NCBI GenBank assembly: GCA_017395935.1
Contig: JAFQNL010000012.1
Location: forward strand, 93,414-157,413
Reading direction: 5' to 3'
DNA length: 64,000 nt
From: Oscillospiraceae bacterium
GTDB taxonomy: Bacteria; Bacillota; Clostridia; Oscillospirales; Oscillospiraceae
Shown piece after piece: positions 41,412 to 50,456 of the stretch. The translations under genes and the position numbers were made by a program. Within the stretch, counting starts at the first letter, position 1, and the number at the start of each line of letters is the position of its first letter. The notes under the pieces are model-generated. The model saw only the letters and a list, made by a program, of their open reading frames with translations. It had not been told where the DNA came from and ran no database searches.

Positions 41412-41852
41412 ATGCAGACCATCTTTGAACACTATGCCGCCGGTGAGCGTCTGTACAGCCAGATGGTGACCGCTGTCTGTCAGCGCTACGGCCTGACTTA
41501 CATGGAGTTTACCGTCCTCATGTTTCTTGCCAACAATCCCCAGTATGACCGGGCCTCGGAGGTGGTAAAGTACCGCCGGCTGACCAAGTCCCATGTGTCC
41601 ATCTCGGTTCGGGCGCTGGAAGAGAAGGGGCTGCTCACCGGTCTCTGTCCGGAAACGGATCGGCGCAGCATCCGGCTCAAGCTGACCGCTCAGGCTGACG
41701 CCGTCGTCTCTGACGGCCGGCAGGCGCAAAAGAGCTTTGGTGAGGCCATTTTCCACGGCTTCACCCGGGAGGAATATACTCTGCTGGCCGGCTTTATGGA
41801 GCGGATTGACGGCAATATCCGCCGGGCGCTGGAAGCGGAACCCACACGCTAA
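41412..41852 (+). CDS. MarR-family transcriptional regulator
   Basis: 146 residues with the winged-helix core: LTYMEFTVLMFLANNPQYDRA, then SEVVKYRRLTKSHVSISVRALEEKGLL and the wing ETDRRSIRLKLTAQADAVV. It very probably represses its own promoter, which carries a palindrome, and the downstream MATE exporter, releasing on binding a drug or metabolite. The exporter start is 13 bp after its stop. Confidence 0.94.
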   Translation: MQTIFEHYAAGERLYSQMVTAVCQRYGLTYMEFTVLMFLANNPQYDRASEVVKYRRLTKSHVSISVRALEEKGLLTGLCPETDRRSIRLKLTAQADAVVSDGRQAQKSFGEAIFHGFTREEYTLLAGFMERIDGNIRRALEAEPTR

Positions 41853-41865
41853 GGAGGTCTTGTCC

Positions 41866-43248
41866 TTGCAGGATCAAAAAGAATTTCTGGGTCGGGAGAA
41901 TATTAAAACCCTTCTCTTCCGGCTGTCCATTCCCACTGTGACCGCCCAGCTGATCAATATGCTCTACAATATTGTAGACCGGGTCTATATCGGCCACATG
42001 CCTGAGGAGGGCTCTCTGGCTCTTACCGGCGTGGGCGTCTGTATGCCGGTGATCATGCTGGTCTCCGCTTTCGCCGCGCTGGTCAGTTCGGGCGGCGCTC
42101 CCCGAGCCTCGATCTATATGGGCATGCAGGAGAAGGAGACCTCGGAGAAAATCCTCGGAAACTGCTTTGCTCTGCAGGTGGCAGTCTCTCTGGTACTGAC
42201 GGTCGTTCTTATCCTCTTCCACCGGCCGCTGCTGCTGGCCTTCGGAGCCAGCGAGAATACCATCGACTACGCCGCCAGCTACATGAGCGTCTACGCGCTG
42301 GGTACGCTCTCCGTCCAGCTTACGCTGGGTATGAACGCCTTCATCACCGCTCAGGGCTTTACCAAGGTCTCCATGGCCGCGGTCTTGATCGGCGCTCTCA
42401 CCAATATTGTTCTTGATCCCTTGTTCATCTTCACTCTGGAGATGGGCGTTCAGGGCGCCGCTCTGGCCACCATTCTGTCCCAGACCCTCTCCTGCCTCTG
42501 GGTGCTGCGCTTTCTCACCGGGCCCAGGACCCAGCTCCGTCTGCGCCGGCGAAACCTCCGCCTCCAGAGCAAGATTATTCTCCCCTGTATCGGTCTGGGC
42601 ACCGCCGCATTTATTATGCAGGCCAGCGAGAGCGTAATCTCCGTCTGCTTCAATTCCTCCCTGCTTCACTATGGCGGCGATATCGCTGTAGGCGCGATGA
42701 CCATTCTGATCAGCGTCATGCAGTTTGCCATGCTCCCGCTTCAGGGCATCGCCCAGGGCGCTCAGCCCATTATCAGCTACAACTACGGTGCCCGGAAAGC
42801 GGACCGGGTCAAGCAGACCTTCCGGCTGCTGCTGAAGACCTGTCTGACCTATTCCCTCCTCCTCTGGGCTGCCGTCCAGCTCTTCCCCCAGCTCTTCGCC
42901 CGGATCATTACCCCCGATCCGGTACTGATCGACTTTGCCGTCCCCGCCCTTCGGGTCTATCTGGGAGGACTGGGCCTCTTCGGAATCCAGATCGCCTGCC
43001 AGATGACCTTCACCTCGCTGGGCAAGGCCGTCTGCTCCATTATTGTGGCTGTGACGCGTAAGTTTGTACTGCTGCTGCCGCTGATCTACCTTATGCCCCA
43101 TCTGGTCAGCGACCCCACCATGGGCGTCTATATGGCAGAGCCGGTGGCCGATATTCTGGCCGTCTGCTTCACCGCCATCCTCTTCTTCTTCCAGTTCAAA
43201 AAGGCCATGGCCCCGCTGGAAGCAGACCCGATCCCGTCGGAGAACTGA
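41866..43248 (+). CDS. MATE-family multidrug efflux transporter
   Basis: 460 residues from a TTG at 41866, 8 nt after AAGGAGG (41851-41857); an earlier reading would overlap marR by more than 100 bp without a site. About 12 membrane helices in two related halves: ENIKTLLFRLSIPTVTAQLINMLYNIVDRVYIG opens half 1 and IILPCIGLGTAAFIMQASES opens half 2. MATE proteins expel cationic drugs or metabolites by Na+ or H+ antiport. It is cotranscribed with the MarR regulator. Confidence 0.94.
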   Translation: MQDQKEFLGRENIKTLLFRLSIPTVTAQLINMLYNIVDRVYIGHMPEEGSLALTGVGVCMPVIMLVSAFAALVSSGGAPRASIYMGMQEKETSEKILGNCFALQVAVSLVLTVVLILFHRPLLLAFGASENTIDYAASYMSVYALGTLSVQLTLGMNAFITAQGFTKVSMAAVLIGALTNIVLDPLFIFTLEMGVQGAALATILSQTLSCLWVLRFLTGPRTQLRLRRRNLRLQSKIILPCIGLGTAAFIMQASESVISVCFNSSLLHYGGDIAVGAMTILISVMQFAMLPLQGIAQGAQPIISYNYGARKADRVKQTFRLLLKTCLTYSLLLWAAVQLFPQLFARIITPDPVLIDFAVPALRVYLGGLGLFGIQIACQMTFTSLGKAVCSIIVAVTRKFVLLLPLIYLMPHLVSDPTMGVYMAEPVADILAVCFTAILFFFQFKKAMAPLEADPIPSEN

Positions 43249-43263
43249 CCGGCTCCGGACAGA

Positions 43264-43298
43264 CAAAAAAAGCCCTTCGGCCTTTGCCGAAGGGCTTT
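43264..43298. terminator. Bidirectional terminator between MATE and acyltransferase genes
   Basis: A perfect 13-bp stem (AAAGCCCTTCGGC, 43269-43281, with 43286-43298) and CTTT loop; eight A before it give a strong U-tract on the minus strand, fewer T on the plus strand. Confidence 0.9.
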
Positions 43299-43320
43299 CG
43301 TCGTTCATTTTACCCGGCGC

Positions 43321-44364
43321 TCAGGGGAAGAGCCGCTTTACCACCGGTATCTTTTTCCCCAGCCAGACAATGGCAAGGGCGACCAGATAGGTCATGGGGA
43401 TACAGGCAAAGCGCCAGATCATCCGAGTCTTGGTGATTCCAAATCCGGAGAGGAGCTCCAGCTCATAGTACATCACGATCTTATGGATCAGATAGATACC
43501 CAGCGAACAGGCGGAGATCTTTGCCAGCGCCGAGACCGGAATCCGGAGCCGCTCAAGCACCCGCTCCCAGTCCACCTGCTTGACCCAGACGAAGACAGCG
43601 CAGGCCAGCGGGATGGCCGGGAAGTAGCCGTAGCCGAAGAAGACGCTGTTCTTGGCTCCGTCCCGGGTGGAGAGATAGAAGACCGCGCCATACCGGAACA
43701 AAGCAGAGGCAATGCCGGCCAGATAGATCATATACCGCTGGGGCGCCTTCAGCTGACAAGTGGAGAGCAGATAGCCCAGAAAGACGTAGATAAAGCTCCG
43801 GTTGAAGGACAGGCCGAGGGTGCTGTTCCAGTCAAAGCCGGTCAGATTGGCCAGCGGCGGGATTACCGACTGGAGCAGGAACATGACAGCCACCGCGTAC
43901 CACAGAGTCTTCCGGTATTTGGGCTCGGCCAGCGCGGAAAAGAGGGGCATCAGCAGATAGATGGAGAAGAGCAGCGGGAAGTACCAGTAGACCGCCTCCA
44001 TCTCGTAGTTGAGTACCGCCTCAGCAAAGGACTGGAGGCTGTCCAGCCCCTTGCTCATCTGTCCGGTGCAGTTCTTCCAGACCAGCACAATGGTGCTCCA
44101 GGCCAGAAAGGGGATCAAGGTCCGGGCAAAGCGCTTTCGGAAGAAGGTAGCTGTATCGTATTTCTCCCGGTAGTTCATCAGGGTGGCACCGGTGAGCATC
44201 ATAAAGATGGGCACCGCCCAATAGCAGCCCACCTCCACAATAAGAGCGGTCTTCCAGGCTGTGGTATCGCTGTAGTTGTGGACGATCCCATTGTGGTGCA
44301 GGGCAATGACAGCCATACAGGAGAGGATATTGAGAACGTCAAAGTAAATGGTTCGCTGTTTCAT
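43321..44364 (-). CDS. Membrane acyltransferase (acyltransferase-3 family)
   Basis: 347 residues, about ten membrane helices. It starts RTIYFDVLNILSCMAVIALHH, the acyltransferase-3 entry with the catalytic-type His, and has FMMLTGATLMNY and RKRFARTLIPFLAWS typical of O-acetyltransferases such as WecH and OafA. These enzymes acetylate or succinylate surface glycans at the membrane. It follows the UDP-glucose dehydrogenase gene by 33 bp, so surface polysaccharide modification fits. Confidence 0.9.
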   Translation of the reverse strand: MKQRTIYFDVLNILSCMAVIALHHNGIVHNYSDTTAWKTALIVEVGCYWAVPIFMMLTGATLMNYREKYDTATFFRKRFARTLIPFLAWSTIVLVWKNCTGQMSKGLDSLQSFAEAVLNYEMEAVYWYFPLLFSIYLLMPLFSALAEPKYRKTLWYAVAVMFLLQSVIPPLANLTGFDWNSTLGLSFNRSFIYVFLGYLLSTCQLKAPQRYMIYLAGIASALFRYGAVFYLSTRDGAKNSVFFGYGYFPAIPLACAVFVWVKQVDWERVLERLRIPVSALAKISACSLGIYLIHKIVMYYELELLSGFGITKTRMIWRFACIPMTYLVALAIVWLGKKIPVVKRLFP

Positions 44365-44397
44365 GCTGCTCCTCCTGACTGTCCGGATTGGCTGGGA

Positions 44398-45696
44398 TTA
44401 CTTGACCACGCCGCGGCCCACCGAGTCATAGACCACACCGGTATCCCGGAACTGGTCCAGAGAGAAGCAGTTCCGGCCGTCGAGAACGATGGGGGTCTTC
44501 ATCAGCTGCCGGAAGGTCTCCGCCTTCAGCGCCTTGACGTCCGCCCACTCGGTAAAGATCAGGCAGAGCTCGGCGTCCTGAAGGGCCTGCTCAATGCTCT
44601 GGCAGTAGGTGATCTCGTTGGGATAGAAGCGCTTATAGTTGCTGACGCCTACGGGGTCCCAGGCGTAGACCTTGGCGCCGTCATCCAGCAGGATGGGAAT
44701 ATTGACCAGAGAGGGTGCCTCCCGCAGGTCGTCGGTCTCCGGCTTGAAGGTCAGGCCCAGAACGGCCACCTTTTTGCCTTCCAGCGAGTCATAGTACTTA
44801 TGAGACTTCTTGACCAGCAGCAGCTTCTGACGGTCATTGACCTCAATGGCAGCCTTGATGGTCTTCAGTTCCCGGTCATGGTAGCTGGAGACCCAGTGGA
44901 GTGCCTTGGTGTCCTTGGGGAAGCAGGAGCCGCCGTAGCCGATACCGGCGTTAAGGAACTTATTACCAATCCGGGGATCAAAGCCCATGCCCCGGGCCAC
45001 GTCCTGAATATCCGCCCCCAGCAGCTCGCAGAGGTTGGCGATCTCGTTGATATAGGAGATCTTCAGGGCCAGAAAGTCGTTGGAGGCATACTTGATCATC
45101 TCGGCGCTGCGCCGGTTGGTGACCACGATGGGCTGATCCAGACCGGCATAGACCTGCCGCAGAACCTGCTCGGCATGGCGGCTCTCCACACCCAGAACGA
45201 TCCGGGCGGCGTGGAGGGTGTCCTTGACGGCGGTGCCCTGAGAGAGGAACTCGGGGTTGGAGGCAATCTCCACCGAAACGGGGTGGGCCAGATTGTCCCG
45301 GAGCCGCTGCTCCAGCTTGTCGTTGGTGCCGATGGGGACGGTGGACTTGACCACCACGATGCAGTCCCGCTCCAGAGAGGCGGCAATCTGGTCGATGACC
45401 TGATTGACATAGCTCAGGTTGGCCGAGCCGTCCTTCTTTTCCGGTGTGCCCACGCCGATATAGATAACCTCGGCATCCCGGTAGGCGGAGGCATAGTCGG
45501 TGGTGAAGGTCAGGCGGCTCATATTTTCCGCCATCAGCTCCTCCAGACCGGGCTCGTAGATGGGGGAGATGCCCTTGCGCATAGTCTCTACCTTGGCCTC
45601 ATCCACGTCCACGCAGGTGACATGATGGCCCAGATGGGCAAGGACTACACCGGTGACCAGGCCAACATAGCCGGTACCCGCAATCGCAATTTTCAT
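44398..45696 (-). CDS. UDP-glucose 6-dehydrogenase
   Basis: 432 residues. NAD-binding GTGYVGLVTGVVLAHLGH at the N-terminus, VKSTVPIGTN, NPEFLSQGTAVKD, the catalytic cysteine in GIGYGGSCFPKDTKAL, and LGLTFKPETDDLREAPS in the C-terminal domain. It oxidises UDP-glucose to UDP-glucuronate, a capsule or teichuronic precursor. Length is normal. It lies 13 bp after the triple glycosyltransferase gene and before the acyltransferase, forming a three-gene surface-glycan unit. Confidence 0.96.
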   Translation of the reverse strand: MKIAIAGTGYVGLVTGVVLAHLGHHVTCVDVDEAKVETMRKGISPIYEPGLEELMAENMSRLTFTTDYASAYRDAEVIYIGVGTPEKKDGSANLSYVNQVIDQIAASLERDCIVVVKSTVPIGTNDKLEQRLRDNLAHPVSVEIASNPEFLSQGTAVKDTLHAARIVLGVESRHAEQVLRQVYAGLDQPIVVTNRRSAEMIKYASNDFLALKISYINEIANLCELLGADIQDVARGMGFDPRIGNKFLNAGIGYGGSCFPKDTKALHWVSSYHDRELKTIKAAIEVNDRQKLLLVKKSHKYYDSLEGKKVAVLGLTFKPETDDLREAPSLVNIPILLDDGAKVYAWDPVGVSNYKRFYPNEITYCQSIEQALQDAELCLIFTEWADVKALKAETFRQLMKTPIVLDGRNCFSLDQFRDTGVVYDSVGRGVVK

Positions 45697-45709
45697 AGTC
45701 TAAGACTCC

Positions 45710-48700
45710 TTATCTCTTGGTAAACAGCTTCTTCAGCTTTCTGGGCAGCCAGGTGACGATCCGGCCCACCTTCCAGATGGTGGAGCTCTTAACCCTCTTC
45801 AGCTGCTTTTTCTCTTCCTTCAGGGCGGCTTTCAGCCGGCGGATCTCCGCTTTCTGCTGGCTGATCGTTTCCCGGCGATCCCGGTCCCGCTGGCGGAAGG
45901 TCTCCAGCTTGGCCTCCAGACGGTCTCTTCTGCCCCGGAGGTAGAGGATACTGTCGTTCATACCGGCCATACGGTTGCGCAGCGCGGCGCCCTGCTCTTT
46001 ACTTTCGTCCAGCAGATAGAAGAGGAAGTCCTCCGGGCTGGAGCTCAGCATGGTCTGCAGGATTCGGTACTCCTCCTGATTGTAGAAGTAGCTCTCCTCC
46101 CGGTCCAGAACGCCCAGCTCCTTCAGCCACTGGCTGGTAAGCTTGTCATAGAGCTTGTAGTAGGAGGCGCCCCGGAGGGTGGTCACGTTCCACAGAGAGA
46201 AGTGGAGGCTGTAGTTAATAAAGTCCCGCTCAAAGCGCTGGTAAAGGTTCCACTGCTTCAGCTGCTCCCGCAGGGCAACCAGCGCGTCATAGAAGCAGTG
46301 CCAACTCTTCTCTCTGGTTACCGAGAGAGAGCCGCTGTCCCGCCGGTGGTGGGCCATGACCCGATCCAGAACCGAGATTCGCTGGGCCTTGACCAGAGCG
46401 GAGAAGACGAAGAGCATATCGTTGGTGGTCCGCTGCTCCTGGAAGCGCAGGCCGTTCTCCCGGACGAAGTCGGCCAGGAAGAGCTTGTCCCATGCCCAGC
46501 CCACAAAGGCCTTGAAGATATTCTGGGGGATATCCTGACCGGCAAAGATCTTCCGGGCAGGGAGCAGATCCATATTCACCGTATAGCCCATGCTCTGGAA
46601 CTGGCCGGTGGACTCGATATACTGGTCGCAGCGGAAAGCGGTAATCTCCGTGCCCTTGGTATGGGCCTCGTCGTAGGCCCGGCGGAGCATATCCGAGTCA
46701 AAGAAGTCGTCGGCGTCCAGGAAGGAGAGATACTCGCCCCGGGCAAACTGCATACCGTAGTTCCGGGCGGCGCCGGCACCGGCGTTGGCCTGGGTGAATA
46801 CCCGCACACGGCTGTCCTTTGCCTCGTACTCCCGGAGGATCTCCAGAGAGCGGTCGGTGGAGCCATCGTCCACGCAGATCATCTCAAACTGAACCTCGTT
46901 TCGGATCAGCAGGCTGTTCAGGGTCTGGTGGAGATAGCGCTCGGCATTGTAGACGGGCATGATTACCGACACCCGGATTTTCTCATGGTAGGCCTCAGGG
47001 TCGGCCACCATCTCCTGGACCATCTTCCAGTAGATGGGCTCCATCAGCTCCTCGTCCAGCAGGCCCTCTTCCAGAGGCTGCTTGAACTCGTCCCGGATAT
47101 GGCGGAGATATTCCAGCTGATACTCCGGAGCCAGACGGCGGTAGGTGACCATGAAGTTGCTGAACTTCTTGGCGTAGAAGATGGGGGTAAACTTCTCCAG
47201 CAGCTGGGGTTCCCGGCTCATCCAGTTCCAGAGGTAGCGGTACTCGTCGGTGACGCAATAGAGCTTCTTCCGGTTGAACATGGAGGAGTTGGGGTTGTCC
47301 CGGCGGTTCATATAGTAGGGCTGGTCCAGAAACCAGGCTCGCTGAGCCCGGCAGAAGGTCTGGAACCAGAAGCCGTTGTCCTGGTAGGAGGCGCCGGGCG
47401 TCTCGTTATGGCGGATATTCCAGCGATTGAGGAAGTCCAGCTTGTAGATACCGCTCCAGGTATTCATGACGAACTTAAAGGTATTGATATCCTCGCTGGT
47501 ATTGATCAGCCGGTTGTAGTAGCTCTTATTGGACGTCAGCCGGTAGGTCTTTTTCTTCAGCGTTCCGTCATCGTTGACGGTGAAGCGCCAGAAGTCGGCT
47601 TTGATCAGATCCAGATCGTTCTTGATGGCGATCCGGTAAAGGCTCTGGAACATATCGCTGGGCACAAAGTCGTCCGGCTCCAGAATACCCAGATACTTGC
47701 CCCGGGCGGCGTCGATGCCCCGGTTCATGGCCTTGCCGTAGCCGCCGTTGGGGCCGTCAAGGATCCGGAAGCGCTTGTCCAGATGGGCGTATTCCTTAAT
47801 AATGGTCAGCGAATGGTCGGTAGAGCCGTCGTTGACCACGATGAACTCGATCTCCTTCAGCGTCTGGACGGTCAAACTGTAAAGGGCCTCGTTCAGATAG
47901 TCTTCCACATTGAAGGTGGGCACCACCACGGTGACCTTGGGATTTTTGCAGGGCTCATGATAGATGGTCAGAGGCCGGGGCAGTTCCTTCTCCTCGTACT
48001 CAGCGCTGCGCTGGAGGGCAGTCCGGTACATGGCCCGGAGAATATGGGCAAAGAGGCCGCTATAGTTGTGGACAAAGCGCTCGGTCTCCCGGCGGATCTC
48101 TTCGCCCACCTGCTCGTCGGCATAGAACTTCCGGAACCAGACATAGAGATCCCGGAACTCCTTGGTCATAATCCGCTGGGCAACCTCAGGGGCAATGCCG
48201 TCCTGCTCCAGCTGATCGCTGACGATCTGGATGCTCTTGAAATGGCAGTCGAAGTTTTTGGCCCGGACGCCTACCAGAGAAGTGGCCAGACTGACCCGGT
48301 GGACCACCAGCCGGTCCCGGGCGATCATCATACGCTTGGCATTGGTCACCACCCGGTCAAAGAAAGACCGGTCGTTGACGCAGAAGAGATTGTTGAAGCG
48401 GATCTTCCGCTCCTCCAGGAAGGCCCGGCGGTAGACGCCGTTCCAGGGCGCCACGTTTACCTTATAGATGGGGCTGCCCTCGTCCAGGGTAAGCAGCCGG
48501 TTAAAGTCGCCGGGGGAGAGCTTGCTGAGGGTATAAGCGGGCAGATCCACAAAGCAGTCCTGACTCATATCGTAGGGGACGGAGCAGAACTTAAGCAGAT
48601 CCAGCTCGTACTTGATCGCCTTATTATAGATGGCCTCGTAAGCGTAGTCGAGCACATAGTCGTCGGCGTCCATAAAATGGACGTACTCGCCCGTAGCCAC

Positions 48701-48934
48701 AGCCAGACCGGCATTTCGGGCCACACCGGCATGGAGGTTCTGCTGGCAGAGGACCTTTACCCGGCTGTCCCGGGCAGCATAGTTCCGCAGCAGTTCCAGA
48801 GAGCGGTCGGTAGAGCCGTCATCCACGCAGATTACCTCGATCTCCTTCAGCGACTGGCCAAGGATGCTGTCGAGGGTCTGGGGCAGGTACTGTTCGGCGT
48901 TATAGACAGGGATAATAATGGAAAGTTTGGGCAT
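45710..48934 (-). CDS. Multidomain family 2 glycosyltransferase with three GT-A domains
   Basis: 1074 residues. Three GT2 domains in tandem: residues about 3-230 (IIIPVYNAEQYLPQTLDSIL, VDDGSTDRS, DADDY at 89-93), about 333-560 (VVVPTFNVEDYLNEALYSL, VNDGSTDHS, EPDDF), and about 653-880 (VIMPVYNAERYLHQTLNSL, VDDGSTDRS, DADDF). Between them lie helical linkers. A basic coiled coil (about 985-1055) and an amphipathic end (KVGRIVTWLPRKLKKLF) may dock it to the membrane. The second domain has E for the first D of DxD-type motif. It likely builds a repeat unit of a capsule or cell-wall glycan. No signal peptide; cytosolic face. Confidence 0.9.
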   Translation of the reverse strand: MPKLSIIIPVYNAEQYLPQTLDSILGQSLKEIEVICVDDGSTDRSLELLRNYAARDSRVKVLCQQNLHAGVARNAGLAVATGEYVHFMDADDYVLDYAYEAIYNKAIKYELDLLKFCSVPYDMSQDCFVDLPAYTLSKLSPGDFNRLLTLDEGSPIYKVNVAPWNGVYRRAFLEERKIRFNNLFCVNDRSFFDRVVTNAKRMMIARDRLVVHRVSLATSLVGVRAKNFDCHFKSIQIVSDQLEQDGIAPEVAQRIMTKEFRDLYVWFRKFYADEQVGEEIRRETERFVHNYSGLFAHILRAMYRTALQRSAEYEEKELPRPLTIYHEPCKNPKVTVVVPTFNVEDYLNEALYSLTVQTLKEIEFIVVNDGSTDHSLTIIKEYAHLDKRFRILDGPNGGYGKAMNRGIDAARGKYLGILEPDDFVPSDMFQSLYRIAIKNDLDLIKADFWRFTVNDDGTLKKKTYRLTSNKSYYNRLINTSEDINTFKFVMNTWSGIYKLDFLNRWNIRHNETPGASYQDNGFWFQTFCRAQRAWFLDQPYYMNRRDNPNSSMFNRKKLYCVTDEYRYLWNWMSREPQLLEKFTPIFYAKKFSNFMVTYRRLAPEYQLEYLRHIRDEFKQPLEEGLLDEELMEPIYWKMVQEMVADPEAYHEKIRVSVIMPVYNAERYLHQTLNSLLIRNEVQFEMICVDDGSTDRSLEILREYEAKDSRVRVFTQANAGAGAARNYGMQFARGEYLSFLDADDFFDSDMLRRAYDEAHTKGTEITAFRCDQYIESTGQFQSMGYTVNMDLLPARKIFAGQDIPQNIFKAFVGWAWDKLFLADFVRENGLRFQEQRTTNDMLFVFSALVKAQRISVLDRVMAHHRRDSGSLSVTREKSWHCFYDALVALREQLKQWNLYQRFERDFINYSLHFSLWNVTTLRGASYYKLYDKLTSQWLKELGVLDREESYFYNQEEYRILQTMLSSSPEDFLFYLLDESKEQGAALRNRMAGMNDSILYLRGRRDRLEAKLETFRQRDRDRRETISQQKAEIRRLKAALKEEKKQLKRVKSSTIWKVGRIVTWLPRKLKKLFTKR

Positions 48935-49041
48935 ATGAAACGCTCGCTTTCTTGAGTTGGGTAGGCCTTAGATCAGTTATCTGACCGGCAGAGGAGAAGC
49001 TGAGACCTCCGGCCTCCGCCAGCACATAGAGATACATTGTT

Positions 49042-49070
49042 ATTGTAAACAGGCAAGAGGTAAATTGCAA
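49042..49070 (-). promoter_or_regulatory. Promoter of the surface-glycan unit
   Basis: On the minus strand: -35 TTGCAA (49070-49065), 17-bp spacer, -10 TACAAT (49047-49042), about 108 bp before the glycosyltransferase start. Confidence 0.7.
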
Positions 49071-49132
49071 GTGAATTCTGTGTAAAATGGGACGGCGGCA
49101 GAAAATAAACCGGAAAAAAGCGCAAAATCCCC

Positions 49133-49160
49133 TTGACAATCGAACGTAACCTGATAAAAT
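49133..49160 (+). promoter_or_regulatory. Promoter of rpsF-ssb-rpsR
   Basis: -35 TTGACA (49133-49138), 16-bp spacer, -10 TAAAAT (49155-49160) with a TG extension. Confidence 0.85.
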
Positions 49161-49162
49161 AT

Positions 49163-49230
49163 TAGGGCACGGTCTCGCGAGAGGCCGAACTTCTCTTGCC
49201 CTTATCGGCAGGTAAGGGCCAAATGTCCAT
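49163..49230 (+). promoter_or_regulatory. Structured leader of rpsF (possible S6:S18 control element)
   Basis: The leader can fold: AGGGCA near 49164 with TGCCCT near 49197, and an inner CGGTCTCGCGAGAGGCCG hairpin. Many bacteria carry an S6:S18-binding RNA here for feedback control. I could not confirm the conserved core by eye, so this is only a candidate. Confidence 0.35.
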
Positions 49231-49244
49231 AAGGAGGTGCAAAT

Positions 49245-49541
49245 ATGGCAAAGGTCACTGGTAAGTACGAGGCAATGTACGTTATCGACGCCGCTCTGGC
49301 TGAGGAGAACATTGCTTCCATCGTGGAGAACTTCAAGTCTCTGGTTGAGCAGAAGGCAACTCTGACCGAGGTCAGTGAGTGGGGCAAGCGTCGTCTGGCT
49401 TATCCCATCAATCACAAGAATGAGGGTTATTACGTCCTCATGACCTTCGAGTCCGCTCCTGCTTTCCCCGCAGAGCTGGAGCGTCGCTTCAACATCACTG
49501 ACGGTGTGATCCGCTCTCTGGTCGTCGATCTCGGCGAGTAA
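49245..49541 (+). CDS. rpsF: Ribosomal protein S6
   Basis: 98 residues, the small alpha-beta S6 protein: KYEAMYVIDAALAEENIASI, then EWGKRRLAYPINHKNEGYYVLMTF, the central S6 signature. It binds S18 and 16S rRNA in the platform of the 30S subunit. First gene of the universal rpsF-ssb-rpsR operon; AAGGAGG precedes the ATG. The ssb start is 10 bp after the stop. Confidence 0.98.
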   Translation: MAKVTGKYEAMYVIDAALAEENIASIVENFKSLVEQKATLTEVSEWGKRRLAYPINHKNEGYYVLMTFESAPAFPAELERRFNITDGVIRSLVVDLGE

Positions 49542-49551
49542 GGAGGCAATC

Positions 49552-50052
49552 ATGCTCAATCGCGTTATTCTCATGGGTCGTCTCACCCGGGATCCCGAGC
49601 TGCGCCGGACTCAGACCGGCACCGCCGTGGCTTCCTTCTCTCTGGCTGTGGATCGGGACTTCGCTGATAAGTCCACCGGCTCCCGCCCCACCGACTTCAT
49701 TGACATCGTGGCATGGCGCAATACCGCTGAGTTCGTCAGCAAGTATTTCTCCAAGGGCCGCATGGCAGTGGTCGAGGGTCGGCTGCAGATCCGCGACTGG
49801 CAGGATCGGGACGGCAACAAGCGCCGCAGCGCAGAAGTGGTTGCCGACAATGTCTATTTCGGCGACTCCCGGCGCGATGGCGACAGCGGCGGCTACGCCC
49901 CCCGCGCTAACAGCAACGCCGGCTTCGGCGGCGGCTATGGCGGCGGCTATGCTCCCGCGGCAGCCCAGAACACCAGCTATGGCGCTCCCATGGCCCCGGC
50001 TGTCTCTGAGTTTGCAGAACTGAGCGATGATGACGGCGAACTGCCGTTCTAA
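49552..50052 (+). CDS. ssb: Single-stranded DNA-binding protein
   Basis: 166 residues. OB fold (1-110): MLNRVILMGRLTRDPELRRT, FSLAVDRDF, DFIDIVAWRNTAEFVSKYFSKG, VEGRLQIRDWQDRDG. A glycine-rich linker (NAGFGGGYGGGYAP) leads to the acidic tip DDDGELPF that recruits replication and repair proteins. It coats single-stranded DNA as a tetramer. It stands between the two ribosomal protein genes, the normal order. Confidence 0.98.
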   Translation: MLNRVILMGRLTRDPELRRTQTGTAVASFSLAVDRDFADKSTGSRPTDFIDIVAWRNTAEFVSKYFSKGRMAVVEGRLQIRDWQDRDGNKRRSAEVVADNVYFGDSRRDGDSGGYAPRANSNAGFGGGYGGGYAPAAAQNTSYGAPMAPAVSEFAELSDDDGELPF

Positions 50053-50105
50053 ACAGACGTTGAAGAATATTTTACGTCCCATCTCAACGAAAGGAGACTT
50101 TTACA

Positions 50106-50339
50106 ATGGCTTTTGATAAGGCTCGTGGCCGTAAGCGTAGAAAGGTATGCTCCTTCTGCGCCGATAAGGTCGAATCTATCGACTACAAGGACCTGGGCAA
50201 GCTGCGCCGCTATCTGTCTGAGCGCGGCAAGATCCTGCCCCGCCGTACCACCGGCACTTGCGCTATGCATCAGCGTCAGCTGACCGTGGCCATCAAGCGT
50301 TCCCGTCAGGTGGCTCTGCTGCCCTACGTCAACGACTAA
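50106..50339 (+). CDS. rpsR: Ribosomal protein S18
   Basis: 77 residues: [62 protein letters not shown]. The CSFC and a later TGTC hint at the zinc-binding (C+) form. It partners S6 in the small subunit. Ribosome binding site AAAGGAG is just upstream, and a UUCG-type terminator ends the operon. Confidence 0.98.
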   Translation: MAFDKARGRKRRKVCSFCADKVESIDYKDLGKLRRYLSERGKILPRRTTGTCAMHQRQLTVAIKRSRQVALLPYVND

Positions 50340-50350
50340 TCTTGACCCAC

Positions 50351-50381
50351 AAAAACGCCTGTCTTCGGACGGGCGTTTTTT
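50351..50381 (+). terminator. Terminator of the rpsF operon
   Basis: A stem of AACGCC-T-GTC with GAC-G-GGCGTT closed by a TTCG tetraloop (T-G wobble in the middle), followed by TTTTTT. Confidence 0.92.
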
Positions 50382-50456
50382 CTTCTTCCGGCTGCCGGTT
50401 CTCTCTCCCCCTTTCAGCGCATACCCTGTTGCAAACACCGGAGGGAGGAACTGACC

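Noticed and set aside
41737-41865. A longer MATE protein starting inside marR
   Set aside because: The extension overlaps marR by over 100 bp, has no ribosome binding site and is unlike MATE N-termini; AAGGAGG stands before the TTG at 41866.
46202-48955. A 917-codon plus-strand frame opposite the triple glycosyltransferase
   Set aside because: Same cause: the minus strand carries three clear GT2 domains, and the plus frame has no family motif.
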